DNA from: Hemileia vastatrix
Taxonomy: Eukaryota; Basidiomycota; Pucciniomycetes; Pucciniales; Zaghouaniaceae
Reading direction: 5' to 3'
Assembly (NCBI GenBank): GCA_030280995.1
Contig: JASXTE010000001.1
Location: 12,929,001 to 12,993,000 of the forward strand
DNA: 64,000 nucleotides
Positions 1 to 11,373 of the stretch are shown here, piece by piece. Every line of letters starts with the position of its first letter. The stretch's first letter is position 1. The notes beneath the pieces were generated by a model that did not search any database, was not told the DNA's origin, and saw nothing but the letters and a program-made list of their open reading frames with translations. The translations under genes were made by a program, and so were the position numbers.

Positions 1-375
1 CCACCAAATGTTTGCTCCCAAATGTTTTGTTAACAGATTCACTATCTGATTGTTTGAACATACCCAATGAATTGTAATTTCACAGCAATGTACCTATTCA
101 TTGACAAAGTAAAAATCATGGTTGACATGACAGAATTGTTTATCAGAGGGATTATCCATAGCAGCTACTATTGCGCCCTTGTTGTCACAATATAATTTTG
201 TTGGTCCATGGCATAGGTTGAGTTCTTGTAAGATGTTCCTCATCCATAGAGCCTTTTGGGTTGCATTTGACATAGCCATTACTTCAGAATGTAATGACGC
301 AGTAGCCACTCTTGATTGGTGTTTTTATTGCCATAAGATTAAACAACCATTTGGGTGTAAGATGTGTCCACCATT
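1..375 (-). pseudogene. Ty1/copia RNase H fragment (3' part of a split element)
   Basis: The minus strand reads as the end of a copia polyprotein. An open stretch at 94-309 carries the copia RNase H landmarks: a SLHSEVMAMSNATQKALWMR block (equivalent to the usual S-T-E-A-E-Y region), the LYCDNKGAI motif with the catalytic Asp, and an H-V-N-H-D-F-Y-F-V-N-E end. Translation can be followed past stop codons to position 1. Upstream, at 310-375, the preceding RNase H segment is recognisable but broken. The fragment stops at 375, where a gypsy LTR begins. The missing N-terminal part (RT, protease, gag) resumes at 44671, so this is one copia element split by a 44-kb insertion. It is decayed and not functional. 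Confidence 0.85.
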
Positions 376-997
376 TGTAGAGAATCTTATAGTACTAGCA
401 ATAGGCCTTGACCAAGGGAGTTGGAGAAAAACCCGAGAGCAAATCTCCTGTCCCTTTAGAAAAATATAAGTGAGATTTACCTGCTACAGTAAGCAGGTTC
501 CTATTGTTTAAAGCTCCTTTTCCAATACACTTGACTTCCTGATCAGCCAAGAAAGTAGTCCCCAGACAGACTCTGAAATGTAGACAAATTTTCACACCAG
601 AGAAAGAAATGATCCTTGATGTAGGTTGCAAATCGACACCAGAGAAAGCAATAATACTTGATATAGCTTGCAAGACTACACCAGAGAAACCATTTTCTAA
701 AGTTGAGTTAAATGAAGAACTAACCTTGCAGCAAACACAGCCAATTGTGGCCAGAAAACAGTGAAAACTGAGTGAGGAACAAGGATATCACCTCCGGATG
801 GTTGTATGATGATTGAGGTTTCCCCAAACAGTCTTATTCACTATATATACATAGACCACTATCTAAGAGCCCATGCACACCAACGAATTTGGTGTTACTG
901 AGCGCCAAATTGCATAAAAACCCTCTAGAAACGCTTCCCAGCCTTCTAGCACCAAGGCAGGCGGTCCCAAAGATGTCAGGAGGTCCGCCTGAGGCAG
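376..997 (-). repeat. G3 3' LTR, distal part
   Basis: This is the U5-side part of the G3 3' LTR, starting TGTAGAG in plus reading. It matches the G3 5' LTR (43137 onward) and the solo LTR at 10281-11373. It stops at 997, where G1 was inserted, and resumes at 30550. The two parts total about 1090 bp, close to the 1093 bp of the solo copy. Confidence 0.85.
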
Positions 998-2253
998 TGT
1001 AGGTAGACTCTTACAGTTGCCTTGCTGTAAGCAGAATCCAAAGGAGTTGGATAAACCGTTGAAAACCCTGTCCTTCTAATTAAAATAAAAGTTGCTCAAA
1101 TAACCAAGCTTACTAGCCTACTTGAATTGATTTAAAATATGGATGAAACTCTGATTTTATGAACGCTTATTGAGATTTAGAAGTAGCAGCTGTTGGAAAA
1201 GAAATACTAATTACAACAATTAAGGTGTACCAGTGAAAGATCTGAAAAGATAGACTTATATATTTTTTATAAAGATTTTTTTAATGAGTTAAAAATAAAG
1301 ACAAGTCCCTCAGATGGAGAACTTTCCAATGATACCCTATATGTGATGAAAATATAATTGTTGTGTTGTATTTCAAAAGTGTTATAAAATATAAATGTTA
1401 TAAAGGTATTATAATTTATTTAAATTTGTTGTTATATGTTAAGAATTGTTAATAAACAAAAAAGACTCTTATTATCGAAAACTAAAAAACAAAAAACCTT
1501 GTAGCAGACTAAGATTCTTCTTCTTCTATCTGATTCTCCTACTCCAGAACTTTTCAACAATACCCTAAATGCATAGGATCTACAATAAACTATTGATCTA
1601 ACAAGCATAATAAATTCTAACCAAATTTTGCCACAATAGTCAAACTTTTCTGCAGTGACCAAACTTTACACTGGTCATTAGACTTTTCTACAGTGACCAA
1701 ACTTTACCACTGTGCCCAGACTTTTCTGCAGTGACCAAACTTTGCCACAGTGCCCAGACTTTTCTGCAGTGACCATACTTTGCACTGGTGATCAGACTTT
1801 CCCATTGTGAGAAAAATTTGCCACAATGAGCTCTTTTTGTGATAATGAGCTAGTTTTTCCATAATGAGCTAATTTGGCCAGAGTGAGCTAAATTTGCTAC
1901 AGTGAGTTAATTTTGTCACCATGACCAAACTTGGCCACAATGACAGAATTTTTCCAGTACACTTTGCTTTTGCACTGGAAAATAACTGGAGCAAACCAGA
2001 GCGCACCAGAGCGCACCAGAAAAAAATGGCCATTCCAAGAGCACACTTCATTCACCAAAAATACAAATCCATAAAACCTTCAAATCACAAAAAAAAACCA
2101 CATATAACCATTCCAAAACACCAAAAATCAACTCAAAAAAATCCAGTTAACTCCCTTCAACCAAATTAACACCTGGTAACACCATGATCTTCTTCTAACC
2201 AAGTTCCAATCAAATTTTCACCTAAGTGGCCTACCCAGATTTGGAATGCCACA
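998..2253 (-). repeat. G1 3' LTR
   Basis: The LTR begins (minus strand) TGTGGCATTCC at 2253, directly after a polypurine tract, and ends CCTACA at 998. It matches 29033-30549. Positions 1640-1945 hold a minisatellite of about 35 bp built on GTGACCAAACTTT and CAGTGCCCAGACTTTTC. The 5' LTR has a longer version of this array, which explains its extra 260 bp. Confidence 0.88.
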
Positions 2254-2266
2254 TCCTCCCTCCAAT
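2254..2266 (-). promoter_or_regulatory. G1 polypurine tract
   Basis: In minus reading ATTGGAGGGAGGA lies immediately before the LTR start TGTGG. The same tract precedes the 3' LTR of G2 (23646-23658). It would serve as the plus-strand primer in reverse transcription. Confidence 0.8.
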
Positions 2267-4344
2267 AAGGAATGTCCTAATTTAAACCAATTATGCATTC
2301 TAATTAGTTTATTTTGATGAACGTTGTTTTACCTGGTCTTCTACAAATTTAAACTGTTTTTCTTCTTCTCCCGCTCTTGATATAAATCATAATAATAATA
2401 AAAAATAAAGTTTTGTGATGATTCCACTGCTGAGAGCAAGGTTTGAATCCCTTCAGACTCCCATATACTAGTCTTCCCACTATGTCACAGCATGAGAGAG
2501 TGGATCTCCCTAATGAGCCAAATATGCTTGATTCCATTCTCATAGGTCCCCCCACTGAGCCAAATTCTTTGATTCCAATCTTGCCATGAGGTCCTCCAAG
2601 CTTCCACCAAACAGCCTAAAACTGAGGCTTTAAAATAAAACAATAATAAATCCAACTACCACCCTGACTTCTGATTCCTTCATAACAATTTTCATCCATT
2701 TGCTATTCAGCAACCTAACAAAATACTTTTAGCTAGGCTTCCAATATTTAATTTTAAACTTTTAGACCATTTTAAAGTGCCAAAAATTTCACCAAATATA
2801 TTGACATTCCAGTTTAAAGTCTTGGTGGACCAAAAATTTAATTGATTTCAAGTTCCAACTACCATCCTAAAACTTTCTCCAAAAATATCCAAATAATTTT
2901 GAACATCCTTGAAAATTAGCCAATTTAAAGTCTTGGAGGACTAACAGCATATCTTGAAATAAAATCATAAACAGCTAGTTTAAATTCTTAGAGGACTAAA
3001 GATACAATAAGGAACCAAATTCTTGAAATAAAATTGTAAAATTATCCAGTTTAAAGTCTTAGTGGACTAACAGATCCAATGAGGAATAAAATTCTTGAAA
3101 TAAAATCATAAAAACTATCCAGTTTAAAGTCTTAGTGGACTAACAGATCTTGAATACAAATAAGACTTTAAAGAGAGTCTTGAAAAGAAGCTGGTTTAAA
3201 GTCTTGGAGGATTAAACATTTTGAAGTAGGATCCAATTTTGCTCGAGCTCCTCTTGAACCTTTTTCCTATATAAAATATACTAAAAAAAATAAACCAAAA
3301 GAAAATGGAAAATTAAATTTATAAGAATTTTTAAAAAATAATTGTATGTTCATATATTTATTTTATTTTTATTTTATTTATTTATTTATTTATTATTTTC
3401 AATTAGTTTTTGATTTTTTTTAATTTTTTAATAATGAAAATAATGAAAGGTTATAAAAGATTTTTATGAAATAAAATTTAAAATTTAATTTTAAAAAAAA
3501 CCCAATTTGAAATATAAAATTTATGAAATGTAAAACAAAATTTAAAAGATGCCCCCTGGTCAATTGATGAGCCATACCCTTGACATCATACCCACATACA
3601 AGTGAAACTTGATGTGGTTACACAAGTTTTAGAAATTTAAAATACAAAATTAATAAATGAAAGTTTAGAAAAATAAATTTTTATGATAATGATAACTGGC
3701 TGGGCTCCCTCCAATTTGTTAAAATGATTAGAGACCACCAGTGATAATACCCCTTAACAATATTTTATAGTATTATATAAATTAAAATGAAAGAAAAACA
3801 TATTTCAATATATAAAAATCTAACATAAAAGAAATAACAAAATAAAAAACAAAAAAGAATCTTGAATCCGGAAGTGGGAGCATTTTCTCTTTGTACGTTC
3901 CAGTTAATAGTTTTAGTGGACTTCCTATAGATCAAAAACAAAGCCTGGATTCAACTAGAAACAGGGAGAAATTAATAACAAACATTGTGGGGTAATTGTG
4001 TATAGAGCAGCCAGCCCATAAATTACCACCAAACTTGCCAATATTTAATTCAGAAGTTTCCCCTGCAAACACTTCTACCAATAAAAAAAAATTTATCAAT
4101 CCAACATATATCTTCCCCATAATTTTTGTCACTTTTAAGAGTTTTAAGAATTTTCAAACAAATGTCTTCATAAATGTCGTAAATTTTGTTAATGGTTTTG
4201 TCTCCCATACCATAGTAAAACGACAGTAATATTTTAAATAAGAAAGTAGTTTATCCTCCTTCTGGAGTTAAACTTTGAAAAAAATTTATTATTCAATTAT
4301 GTAGTTTATCCTCATTTCAGAGTCAAACTTCAGCACTCTGGGTA
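2267..4344 (-). other. G1 3' untranslated region with hairpin repeats
   Basis: No coding region is seen. Read on the minus strand it holds at least eight copies of the stem-loop module with WTAAACTGG tail described for G2, near 2810, 2920, 2968, 3048, 3119, 3193, 4239 and 4302. It also has the three longer 3'-UTR hairpins (3592-3617, 3698-3760, 3989-4030). AT-rich low-complexity sequence fills 3240-3540. At about 4320-4345 the stop-codon region of the lost integrase is recognisable by homology to G2 21020-21050. Confidence 0.75.
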
Positions 4345-4608
4345 CCTTTGCATCCACTTGCAATTAGAAGTGTTGGCCCCACAAAACATTTTGAAGTTTC
4401 TTTAAAAAAATTTCCACACCACACAGTTCCGATTTCGGCTGAGAATATATTGATTCGACTTTGGTGATTACCACAGATTTATACCTAACTGGCCTAATGT
4501 AACCAGCTTTATCCATCTGAGACAATACTGCCCCAGAAGCAACCTGACTTGAGTCAACTGCTAAATAAATTCTTCCAGCATCTTTTCCATAATCTAACTT
4601 GTGCAGGA
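4345..4608 (-). pseudogene. G1 RNase H remnant fused to integrase tail by deletion
   Basis: In minus reading this continues the RT protein into an RNase H-like segment (YLAVDSSQVASGAVLSQ, then LWGQHF, stop, LQVDAK). G3 has an intact counterpart at 36722-37219. Directly after LQVDAK the sequence jumps to the codons homologous to the last residues of the G2 integrase protein. An internal deletion has therefore removed the rest of RNase H and the whole integrase. One in-frame TAA lies where G3 encodes Glu. Confidence 0.8.
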
Positions 4609-5784
4609 CTATATCTTTTCCACAACCTTCTTCAGATTCACAAACACCTGCTCACATTCTTCATCCCACTCCCAGTCTGCATCCTTTCTTTTCAACCTTC
4701 TCAACAGAGCTTCCAATGAAGAAAAGTCCTTGATAAACATTTGAAAATAAACACATAAGCCTAAAAACCCCCAAACTTTGATCATATTCTTGGGTCTTGG
4801 CCAGGACTGAATTTTATTCACTTTCTTCTTGGACGTAATCCTATCCTCTCTACAAACCACATGACCTAAAATCTCTAAATCTGGCAAAAAACATGAAAAT
4901 TTTGAACCCAAAATAGTTAAACCAGCTTCTTCAATTCCAAACAAGATCCTCTCTAAAGTGATTGCATATTCTCAGATGAATCTTTGCATCTCTGGGCTCT
5001 CCTCCAACACTTCATTATCATAATCTGTTGAACGTCCTTTAATTCCTCCATTGTCAATAAATATTCCAGCATATTGAGGAATTTCATCTTGAAGAATCCA
5101 AGCCATCTGAGCTTGATAAATGGCTACTGAATTTTTTGCTCCTTGAGGTAATCTTGTCAATTGTAATTGTCCTAGCGGTGTAACAAAAGTAGTGAGAGGC
5201 CGAGATTCTGGATTCAACTCTCTCTCATCATATCCCCCCATAATATCTCCTAAACCATAACACACTCTTCCAGAAAACGCTTCCACAAACTCCTCAGCAC
5301 TAGGTGGTATACCAGCATCCTTTATTGTAACCCTATTTAATTCCCTGAGATCATGAACTACCCTAAGTTTGCCATTTGGTTTCTTGATACAAAATACCGG
5401 AATAGAATAACTTGATGATGATTGCTCATACAGTCCAGTGCAAATCAGTTCTCTGACAACTTTGATATAAGCTTCTTTTAATGCAGCCAGAATTGGGATT
5501 GGTTTTTTCTGCCACGGTTCATGACAAACTACAGGAATCTTGTAAGGCTCCCCATAGGAATGCTTCAACATACCCCTCTCCTCTTCTACAAAAGCAATAG
5601 CCTTCTCTTTCTTGACCATCACATCCAACAACAACTTCTTCTCTTCTCCAGACAACCAACCTTCAGGTCCAAAATTAACATCACCTAATCTATCAAAATT
5701 GATTCTTGACTTTTCAGTAAATTCAGGCAGATTCTTCACCAAGGGACATTCATAAGGATCTCTTGATAGCCTTGGTCTTCTCAA
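4609..5784 (-). pseudogene. pol: G1 reverse transcriptase
   Basis: Two open stretches (4972-5784 and 4609-4944) encode a gypsy RT. Motifs include GKLRVVHDLRELN, the metal-site region GDIMGGYDEREL, PLTTFVTPLG, LPQGAKNSVAIYQ, and the active-site region GIFIDNGGIKG. The canonical Y-x-D-D is F-I-D-N here, with AAT for the second Asp. G3 shows the same residue, so it is probably inherited. The RT-RNase H connection (ILGHVVCREDRI, KIQSWPRPKN, GFLGLCVYFQMFIKDFSSLE) follows in the second stretch, after a frame break near 4950-4970. The RT lineage (RPLTTF...FID.GGIKG) resembles elements common in basidiomycetes. Confidence 0.85.
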
Positions 5785-6503
5785 AGGTGGATTTAATTAA
5801 GCGGGTAGTGGTTCATTAATTGGTTGAATTTTATTTGCTACCTTCTTATACTTTGCTGCTTCCACATCTACATAAGCTTGAGGTAAAATATTAATTTTTG
5901 TATTGCCATTAAAAATTTCATCAAAGTAATTCCCTTCTTTGTCAGAATCAGAATCAATATAAGTAGGAAAATATTTTATTTAATTTTTAAATTTTACTCT
6001 TTTCTCTTTTCCCTCGTCTAGTTTATCAACAATTTTCCAACACCTTTAATTCCCTTATCCATCATAAATTTACCAGAAAAAAAGTTGGCAGTTTATCCTC
6101 TTGCTGGAGGACTGGAATTGAATTATCAAAAAAATATTTTTTTGTGTTTTAATTATACTAAGATTTTTTATAGAATTTTGATGAAATAATTGCAGTTTAC
6201 CCTTGTGCTGGAGGTTAGAAAACAAACCATTCCAATTTTTATTCAACATAATATATCCCATCTTCCCTCTTGATCCATTCTTGAACATGATCAAAAAACT
6301 TGACAGAGAAGTGAGACAGACCAAAAATTTGAAGACATAATAACAATTTAATGTATTATTAAAAGAAAATAATCAAGAGTCCACTTGAATTATCTCCAAG
6401 TGAGCTGACCTATTGCAATCCGGGATCCCATCCTGGGGAGAAATTGAAACATTAGAGTGATCAGCCTCAGCTACCCCAAAAAATGAGGGTCTCCAAAATT
6501 CCC
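5785..6503 (-). pseudogene. G1 protease-RT linker
   Basis: The start of pol between protease and RT, broken by several stops. Minus reading gives FKNGSRGKMGYIMLNKNWNG (in 6070-6324), similar to the start of the G2 integrase ORF, then NEPLPA near 5810, shared with G3. Two copies of the hairpin module with CCTC/GAGG stems and TAAACTGC-type tail lie near 6090 and 6193. At about 6477-6490 the protease frame ends after TTTTTTGGGGTAG, a probable -1 frameshift site. Confidence 0.65.
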
Positions 6504-7061
6504 CTATAAACATAATTCATCTGAAGCCATCCGTTTAATACACAGCTTCTTGATGCAAGTACAACACTGACACAGAGTAGTGATCCCTTGCCGTGTCTCC
6601 CAACCTTCATCTTCAGGAGATGCCAACTGCATATGTAGCCTCCTCATATCCTCACTAGTTATCTCCAAACTAATACCCATTCCTGCTTGATAACCAATCC
6701 GGGCCTCAAATTCCATTAAAAAAGGACCACCAAGAACATTTTTAACTGCCCCTCTTGCCACCTAAAAGTGAACCTTACCAATAGATCCACCAATACCTAA
6801 TTTGACATGCTCATCCGCATCCATCAGCTCTTTTGCATGCCCTCCAATACCTCTGAGGTTTCCCCCAGTACCAGTTTTAATTGGCAAGCATATAACTGTT
6901 GCTTGCTCTAAAGAAATCAAATTAATTTGAGACCCTGAGTTGACCAAGGCCTTTACCTCTTTACCATTAAGAGTTACCACCAGGTAACCCAGGGGAGCAG
7001 AAAAATGTGTTTCAACATCCTCCCCAAACTTCTCAGCATTTTCACATATATATTCTACCTC
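6504..7061 (-). pseudogene. G1 retroviral-type aspartic protease
   Basis: Two open stretches (6762-6980 and 6504-6761) separated by one in-frame TAG. They match the G2 protease closely: VTLNGKEVKAL, then SGSQINLISLEQA, then GGNLRGIGGHA, then VLGGPFLM. The active-site triad, D-S-G in G2, is N-S-G here, so the enzyme should be inactive. The C-terminus carries a cysteine cluster (LCQCCTCIKK) shared with G2. Confidence 0.8.
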
Positions 7062-7422
7062 TCAAGCGGAAACACGTCGCCTCATCAGATGCTTCTTTTG
7101 CTTCTCTGCAAGTGCTGGACTAATTGTGAAAAGCTTGCCTAAAGATAAGGGAATCTGAAGTTGATTCACCCTATTTGAAACATTGTCCATCACATTCTTT
7201 TGACTGGATACTACTTGCCGTTTGTACTGGACTTTTAATTTAATTACCTTGGCCCTGGGCACCTCTTGAGGACCCGCATTGCCATCTTTACTACTGATAA
7301 CCCTATCTCCATCACCAGCTTCTTTCTCTAATCCTGATCCATCACTAGTCCTTCTTACTGCCTCCATTGGGATGGGACTGCTAAAACTTGGTCTAGGTAG
7401 TGACACCAAAGGTACGTCCTCC
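7062..7422 (-). pseudogene. gag: G1 gag, C-terminal part
   Basis: This is the end of Gag, matching G2 Gag residues about 545-675 (SLPRPSF, PIPMEAVRRTSDGSG, QLQIPLSLGKLFTISPALAE). The frame continues through VSA, stop, EVEY toward protease, which shows that Gag and protease were originally one reading frame. It stops at 7418-7422 (CCTCC), the left copy of the C1 target duplication. The codons resume at 27304 so that joining them over CCTCC restores ...DSKE|DVPL.... Confidence 0.85.
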
Positions 7423-8231
7423 TGTCACCGGACGACCTACGCACAAGGTGGAGGGTGTTCCTGGAAGTGAGATGGAGGGAGGAGTTTAGAAACTTTTTCG
7501 AAGCACAGAGGAAATGATCAAAGAAGTGATTTGAAGATGACTTGAAGGAAGATCTACTTCTTCGAGATATGTTTGATAAGAAATCTAATATAATTTAAAG
7601 GTAATATTATAATTCTTAAGATCTCACAAAGGGTTGGAAACTCAATAATCAAGAGATTTAGGATTTAGAAATTATTACTGAGAAAATAAGGAAAGATACA
7701 ATAATAATGATTTAACCTGAAGCTCTACCACTATTAACTATATATACGTTTTATAATTTAATTCTAAAGAATGTCGAACCAAAATCCCAACCCCTTTTAT
7801 ATCCTTTACTTCTTCTCGAATTGACCACATACCCATCCACTATTCTGCACACCAGACCATTAAAAAATACACCCGTTACACCTGGACCCTCCTCACTAAC
7901 ATCCGTCAATCCTTTAATCCTCCACTAACCATTCCATCCATGCTCACTACCCCTTTTAATAGTTTACAGACATTTAATAAACCTTTTAGTGTACTATTAA
8001 ATTAACTATTGCGCTGTGCATCGCTTATTGAGGAAAAGACTGAGACACACTATTGAGAGATTGACTAATTTAGATTTATAGTTTAGACTAGCGCAGTTGA
8101 ATATTGAGTACACAAAGGAAAGTTGCAGTTGCTATGTAGAATTGCTTTCTGCGCTTCGAGTATGGATTTAGACCTCTTTATTATTGATTTAATGAGCTAC
8201 TTTTGCCTTGAGTGTCACATGGCCCGTGACA
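7423..8231 (-). repeat. C1 3' LTR
   Basis: This 809-bp repeat starts TGTCACCGG and ends GTGACA. It matches 26494-27303 and, inverted, 48244-49052. It differs from its partner LTR at many scattered positions, clearly more than the two G2 LTRs differ from each other, so C1 is older than G2. Confidence 0.92.
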
Positions 8232-8235
8232 GATT

Positions 8236-8250
8236 CCCGGGTATAAAAAT
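8236..8250 (+). promoter_or_regulatory. TATA-type promoter of the C1 antisense gene
   Basis: GGGTATAAAAATG lies on the plus strand just inside the 3' LTR, about 85 bases before the ATG at 8327. The spacing suits a TATA box plus a short pyrimidine-rich leader. It points away from the C1 coding direction. Confidence 0.55.
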
Positions 8251-8326
8251 GCGAGTTCCGTTGAGCATGAGACATATACTTCCCACACTATTTTCCCTTT
8301 ATTTAATTCTTGTTTTTTTATTTATT

Positions 8327-9284
8327 ATGTCAGCTTGTCCAACTCCAGCTCCCACGCCTCCTCACCCCAAAGCGGATGGTGGGCTAGTTACTCGACAGTA
8401 CTCCCAAGCATTCACGGCTTGTGAATTGATGGAATACTTCTGTGTGGAAAGCACGGCTACTCGAGATCCTTTCCAGAAATGCGAGTTTTGCCGATGGAGA
8501 AGGGTGGCGTGGAATGGTTTAGCCAAAAATTCTGACATTGAACAAAGGTTTACCAAGACCAAATATTGGGTAATACCGAAGACCAAAGAATTGGTCAAAG
8601 ATATATGGGACGTGTCGATCGGTGATGATCAATCAGAAGCAGTTGAGGAGGAATTCAAGGACACAATGTCGTACTGGGTAACTCAAGCCATGGGTAAAAG
8701 AAGGGTAGAAGAGGAGGTGGATGAATTGGTGGAGGAAGATGAGGAGGAAGTCCCCATTTCAAGGCGGACACTGAAAAAGCAGCGGATGGTCATCGAAGAT
8801 GACAAGAAAGAAAAAGAAGTGACAGTGGGAGTCACATCAAAGTTATTTCTAGAGGCTGATCCAGTGTCCAAAGTAAGTTTTCTTTTATTTTATTTTACTT
8901 TAATTTTGTTTTCCAAAGAAAAATTTTACTGATGACCGTATGATTTAGAATTTAGATGTAATTGCTGAAGTCCCTATGGTGGAAGCCTCAAGTGTGGGAG
9001 CTCTTATTGTGGAAACCACTGCTGTGGAAGTGGCGCCGTCAATCCCTATCGAAGAACATTTACCAGTGATTGCCTCAAGGGAGGATAATGAAGAAACTGT
9101 TGACCAGGTATGGTCAAAAAAACCTGGCCAGGGTTGACGAGCTAGGTTTATTGAAGATTTAAGTGGTGAAGTTGATAAGATTGTCGATGCTGCCTCCTTT
9201 GACGTGACCGAAGAATTACTGGAAATTGGGGAAGTGGTACCAGTAGGAGAGGAGGAGGTTTTTGAAAATGTAGGAATGAAATAA
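8327..9284 (+). CDS. C1 antisense gene: zinc-cluster-like acidic protein, spliced
   Basis: A plus-strand gene lying antisense between pol and the 3' LTR of C1. Exon 1 is 8327-8872. A canonical 76-nt intron follows (8873-8948, GTAAGT, branch-like ACTGATGAC, TTTAG end), then exon 2 in phase. Exon 2 meets TGA at 9135, giving 244 aa; the same frame then stays open to TAA at 9282, so the TGA may be a recent nonsense change. Cys32, Cys39, Cys52 and Cys55 fit two C-x2-C-x6-C halves lacking the first and last Cys (Phe29, Trp62). An acidic segment (EEEVDELVEEDEEEV) and basic KKQRMV follow. The ORF could be extended upstream into the LTR, but the TATA position favours 8327. Function unknown; the G3 antisense gene is related. 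Confidence 0.6.
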
Positions 9285-10070
9285 GGGTGATTTTGGAGAA
9301 GATGAAGGGATTGGTTTGAGAGAAAATAAAGGAGAAAATTTAAAATGGAAGTAAAAAGGAAAAGAAAGAAAGAGGAAAAGAAAAGTAGAAACAATTTGTA
9401 TATTTATTTATTTTATTTTGTTGTTTTAATTAGAATTTTAATATTTATTTTATCTGATTTTGAGAGAAAAAGAAAGAAAAAGATTTGAATAAAATTTTGT
9501 TTTAAATTTTGAAAGAAGAAGAAATTTGAATAAAAGAAGAAAAGAAAGAATATTTAATTGAAGGAGTTTTATATTAAATTTTGAAAAGAAAAAAGAAAAA
9601 GAAGAGAAGAAATAATTTATAAAAGAATTTGAAAGAAAGAAGTAATTTGTTCAAAGAAATTTTAAAAGAGAGATTTAGAGGTTGAAGTGAAATTTGAGAA
9701 AGATTGTTGTGTTGCGTTTGTGAAAAATTTTGATAGTTTGAGGAAAAGAATTTTTTAAGGAAAGAATGTATATAGAAAATTTGAAAAGAAAAGAAAATTT
9801 AAAGAAATTTTAGAAGGTTTTATGAATTTTTTATTTATTTTGTTTTAATTTTTCTTTTTTATTTTATTTTATTTTACTTTAATTTTATTTATTTTTATTT
9901 TTATTTTATTTTAATTTAATTTTATTTATTTTAAAGAATGTTGAAAAACTTTTGAAAGAAAAAAAAGAAGAAAGAAGGAAAAGAAAACAAAGAATAAGGA
10001 AATTTTAGAGGTTGAGATGTTTTAGATTTTAAAGAGAAGAAGGAAAAACAGAAAGAAAAAAAAGAGAGTT
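9285..10070. other. Purine-rich AT-rich spacer in C1
   Basis: Plus strand is dominated by AAAGAAAGAAG-like runs and TTTTATTTTA tracts. No coding region is seen. It separates the end of the chromodomain reading frame (10071, minus) from the antisense gene. Confidence 0.6.
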
Positions 10071-10280
10071 TTAAGGTTTTGGTTTTAAAGGATATTTAAG
10101 ATGAAAAGATTTTAGGAGTTCAGGGGCATTAGAAACATTGACTGCTGGTTTGCAGGATATTTTGTCTGAATCATCGAGGAAGCCTTCCCATTCCACAAGG
10201 TATTGAAGTTTCCCCTTGCGCATTCTTGAATCATATATATGACTTACTTCCCACTCTAGATGGTCTTCTACTTTGACCAC
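10071..10280 (-). pseudogene. C1 chromodomain, distal copy
   Basis: Minus reading gives the C-terminal chromodomain of the C1 integrase: VEDHLEWEVSHIYDSRMRKG, then KLQYLVEWEGF, then PELLKSFHLKYP before the stop. The Y-L-V-E-W-E-G core with a downstream acidic D-D-S-D segment is the histone-reading chromodomain pattern of chromoviruses. At 10281 it is cut by a G3-family solo LTR; the preceding codons resume at 11374. This is the terminal copy of a tandem duplication (second copy 12027-12160). Confidence 0.75.
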
Positions 10281-11373
10281 TGTGGTCTTCCAACATTGGC
10301 AGGGGCCTTTGTTGTGTGATTTGGCGCTGTTTGTGCATGTCTTAATTGACATCTGTTAAGGAATTGGGTATTTTTTTGGTTTTATTCCGTGGATATTGGG
10401 TCTACGGGTATAAGGGTACTATCATTGGATAGCCCTGGTTTTTCTCTATATTTTATGTCATGGAGACATTTTTTATAACTAATTTTTAAGGGGTCATTTC
10501 CTCATTTTTCATTTATAAAAGATTGCTGTTTAATTTTGTTTTTTGTCTTTTACGGGCTAAACTTAAGTCTTAGGGTTAAGTGCTTAGTACCATTGGATAG
10601 AGCTAATTTTTCTCTATATTTCATGTCTCAATGTTGTTATAGTGAAATTCCGTGTTTTAAAGGTTTTAGTAGTTGTAGCTAATTTTTCTAAGTAGATTAG
10701 TGGTTTTTATTGGTTTTCTGGCTTCAGGGAGGCCGGGCCGCTTCAGGGAGGCCGGGCTGCTTCAGGCGGCCCGCCCGCCTCTGTTTTAGGAGGTTGGGGA
10801 GCGCTCCAGGAGGGTTTTTTATGCAATTTGGCAGGTACAGGCGCCAGATTGGTGGGTGCGCATGGGCTCTTAGTTAGTGGTCTGTGTGTACATAGTGAAT
10901 AAGACGGTTTGGGGCAACCTTAATCATCATACAACCATCCGGAGGTGATCTCATTGTTCCTCACTCAGTTTTCACTGTTTTCTGGCCACAATTGGCTGTG
11001 TTTGTTGCAAGTAAGTTCTTCATTTAACTTAACTTTGGCAACTGTTTTCTCTGTTATAGTCTTGCAAGCTATAGCAAGTATTATTGCTGTCTCTGGTGTG
11101 GATTTGCAGCCTACATCAAGTATCTTTGCTGTCTCTGGTGTGGACTTTGTTCTACATTTCAGTTCTTTGGTCTGGTAGTCTATCTGGTGACTACTTTCTT
11201 GGCTCATCAAGCAGTCAAGTGTGTTTAAAAGGGGTCTTTAGCAAAACAGGAACCAACTTACTTTAGCAAGTAAATCTCACTCTATTTTTCTAAAGGGACA
11301 GGGGATTTTCTCTCTGGTTTTTCTCCAACTCCCTTGGTCAAGGCCTATAGCTAGTACTATAGGATTGTCTACA
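10281..11373 (+). repeat. Solo LTR of the G3 family
   Basis: A 1093-bp repeat beginning TGTGGTCTTCCAACATTGG and ending GTCTACA, matching the LTRs of G3 in opposite orientation. It lies inside the duplicated C1 integrase tail, and the C1 codons resume on both sides. No perfect target duplication is seen (CCAC against CCGG). It contains a 39-bp direct repeat around TTGCTGTCTCTGGTGTGGA (11085 and 11125). It shows that the G3 family moved again after C1 had landed. Confidence 0.88.

Noticed and set aside
7423..8231. The LTR at 7423 as an independent solo LTR
   Set aside because: Flanks on either side do not match each other, whereas CCTCC matches the far side of 27303 and the G1 gag frame is restored; it is the 3' LTR of C1.
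8123..8326. Upstream extension of the C1 antisense ORF into the LTR
   Set aside because: The extension lies in LTR sequence and before the TATA box at about 8240; the ATG at 8327 fits the promoter better.
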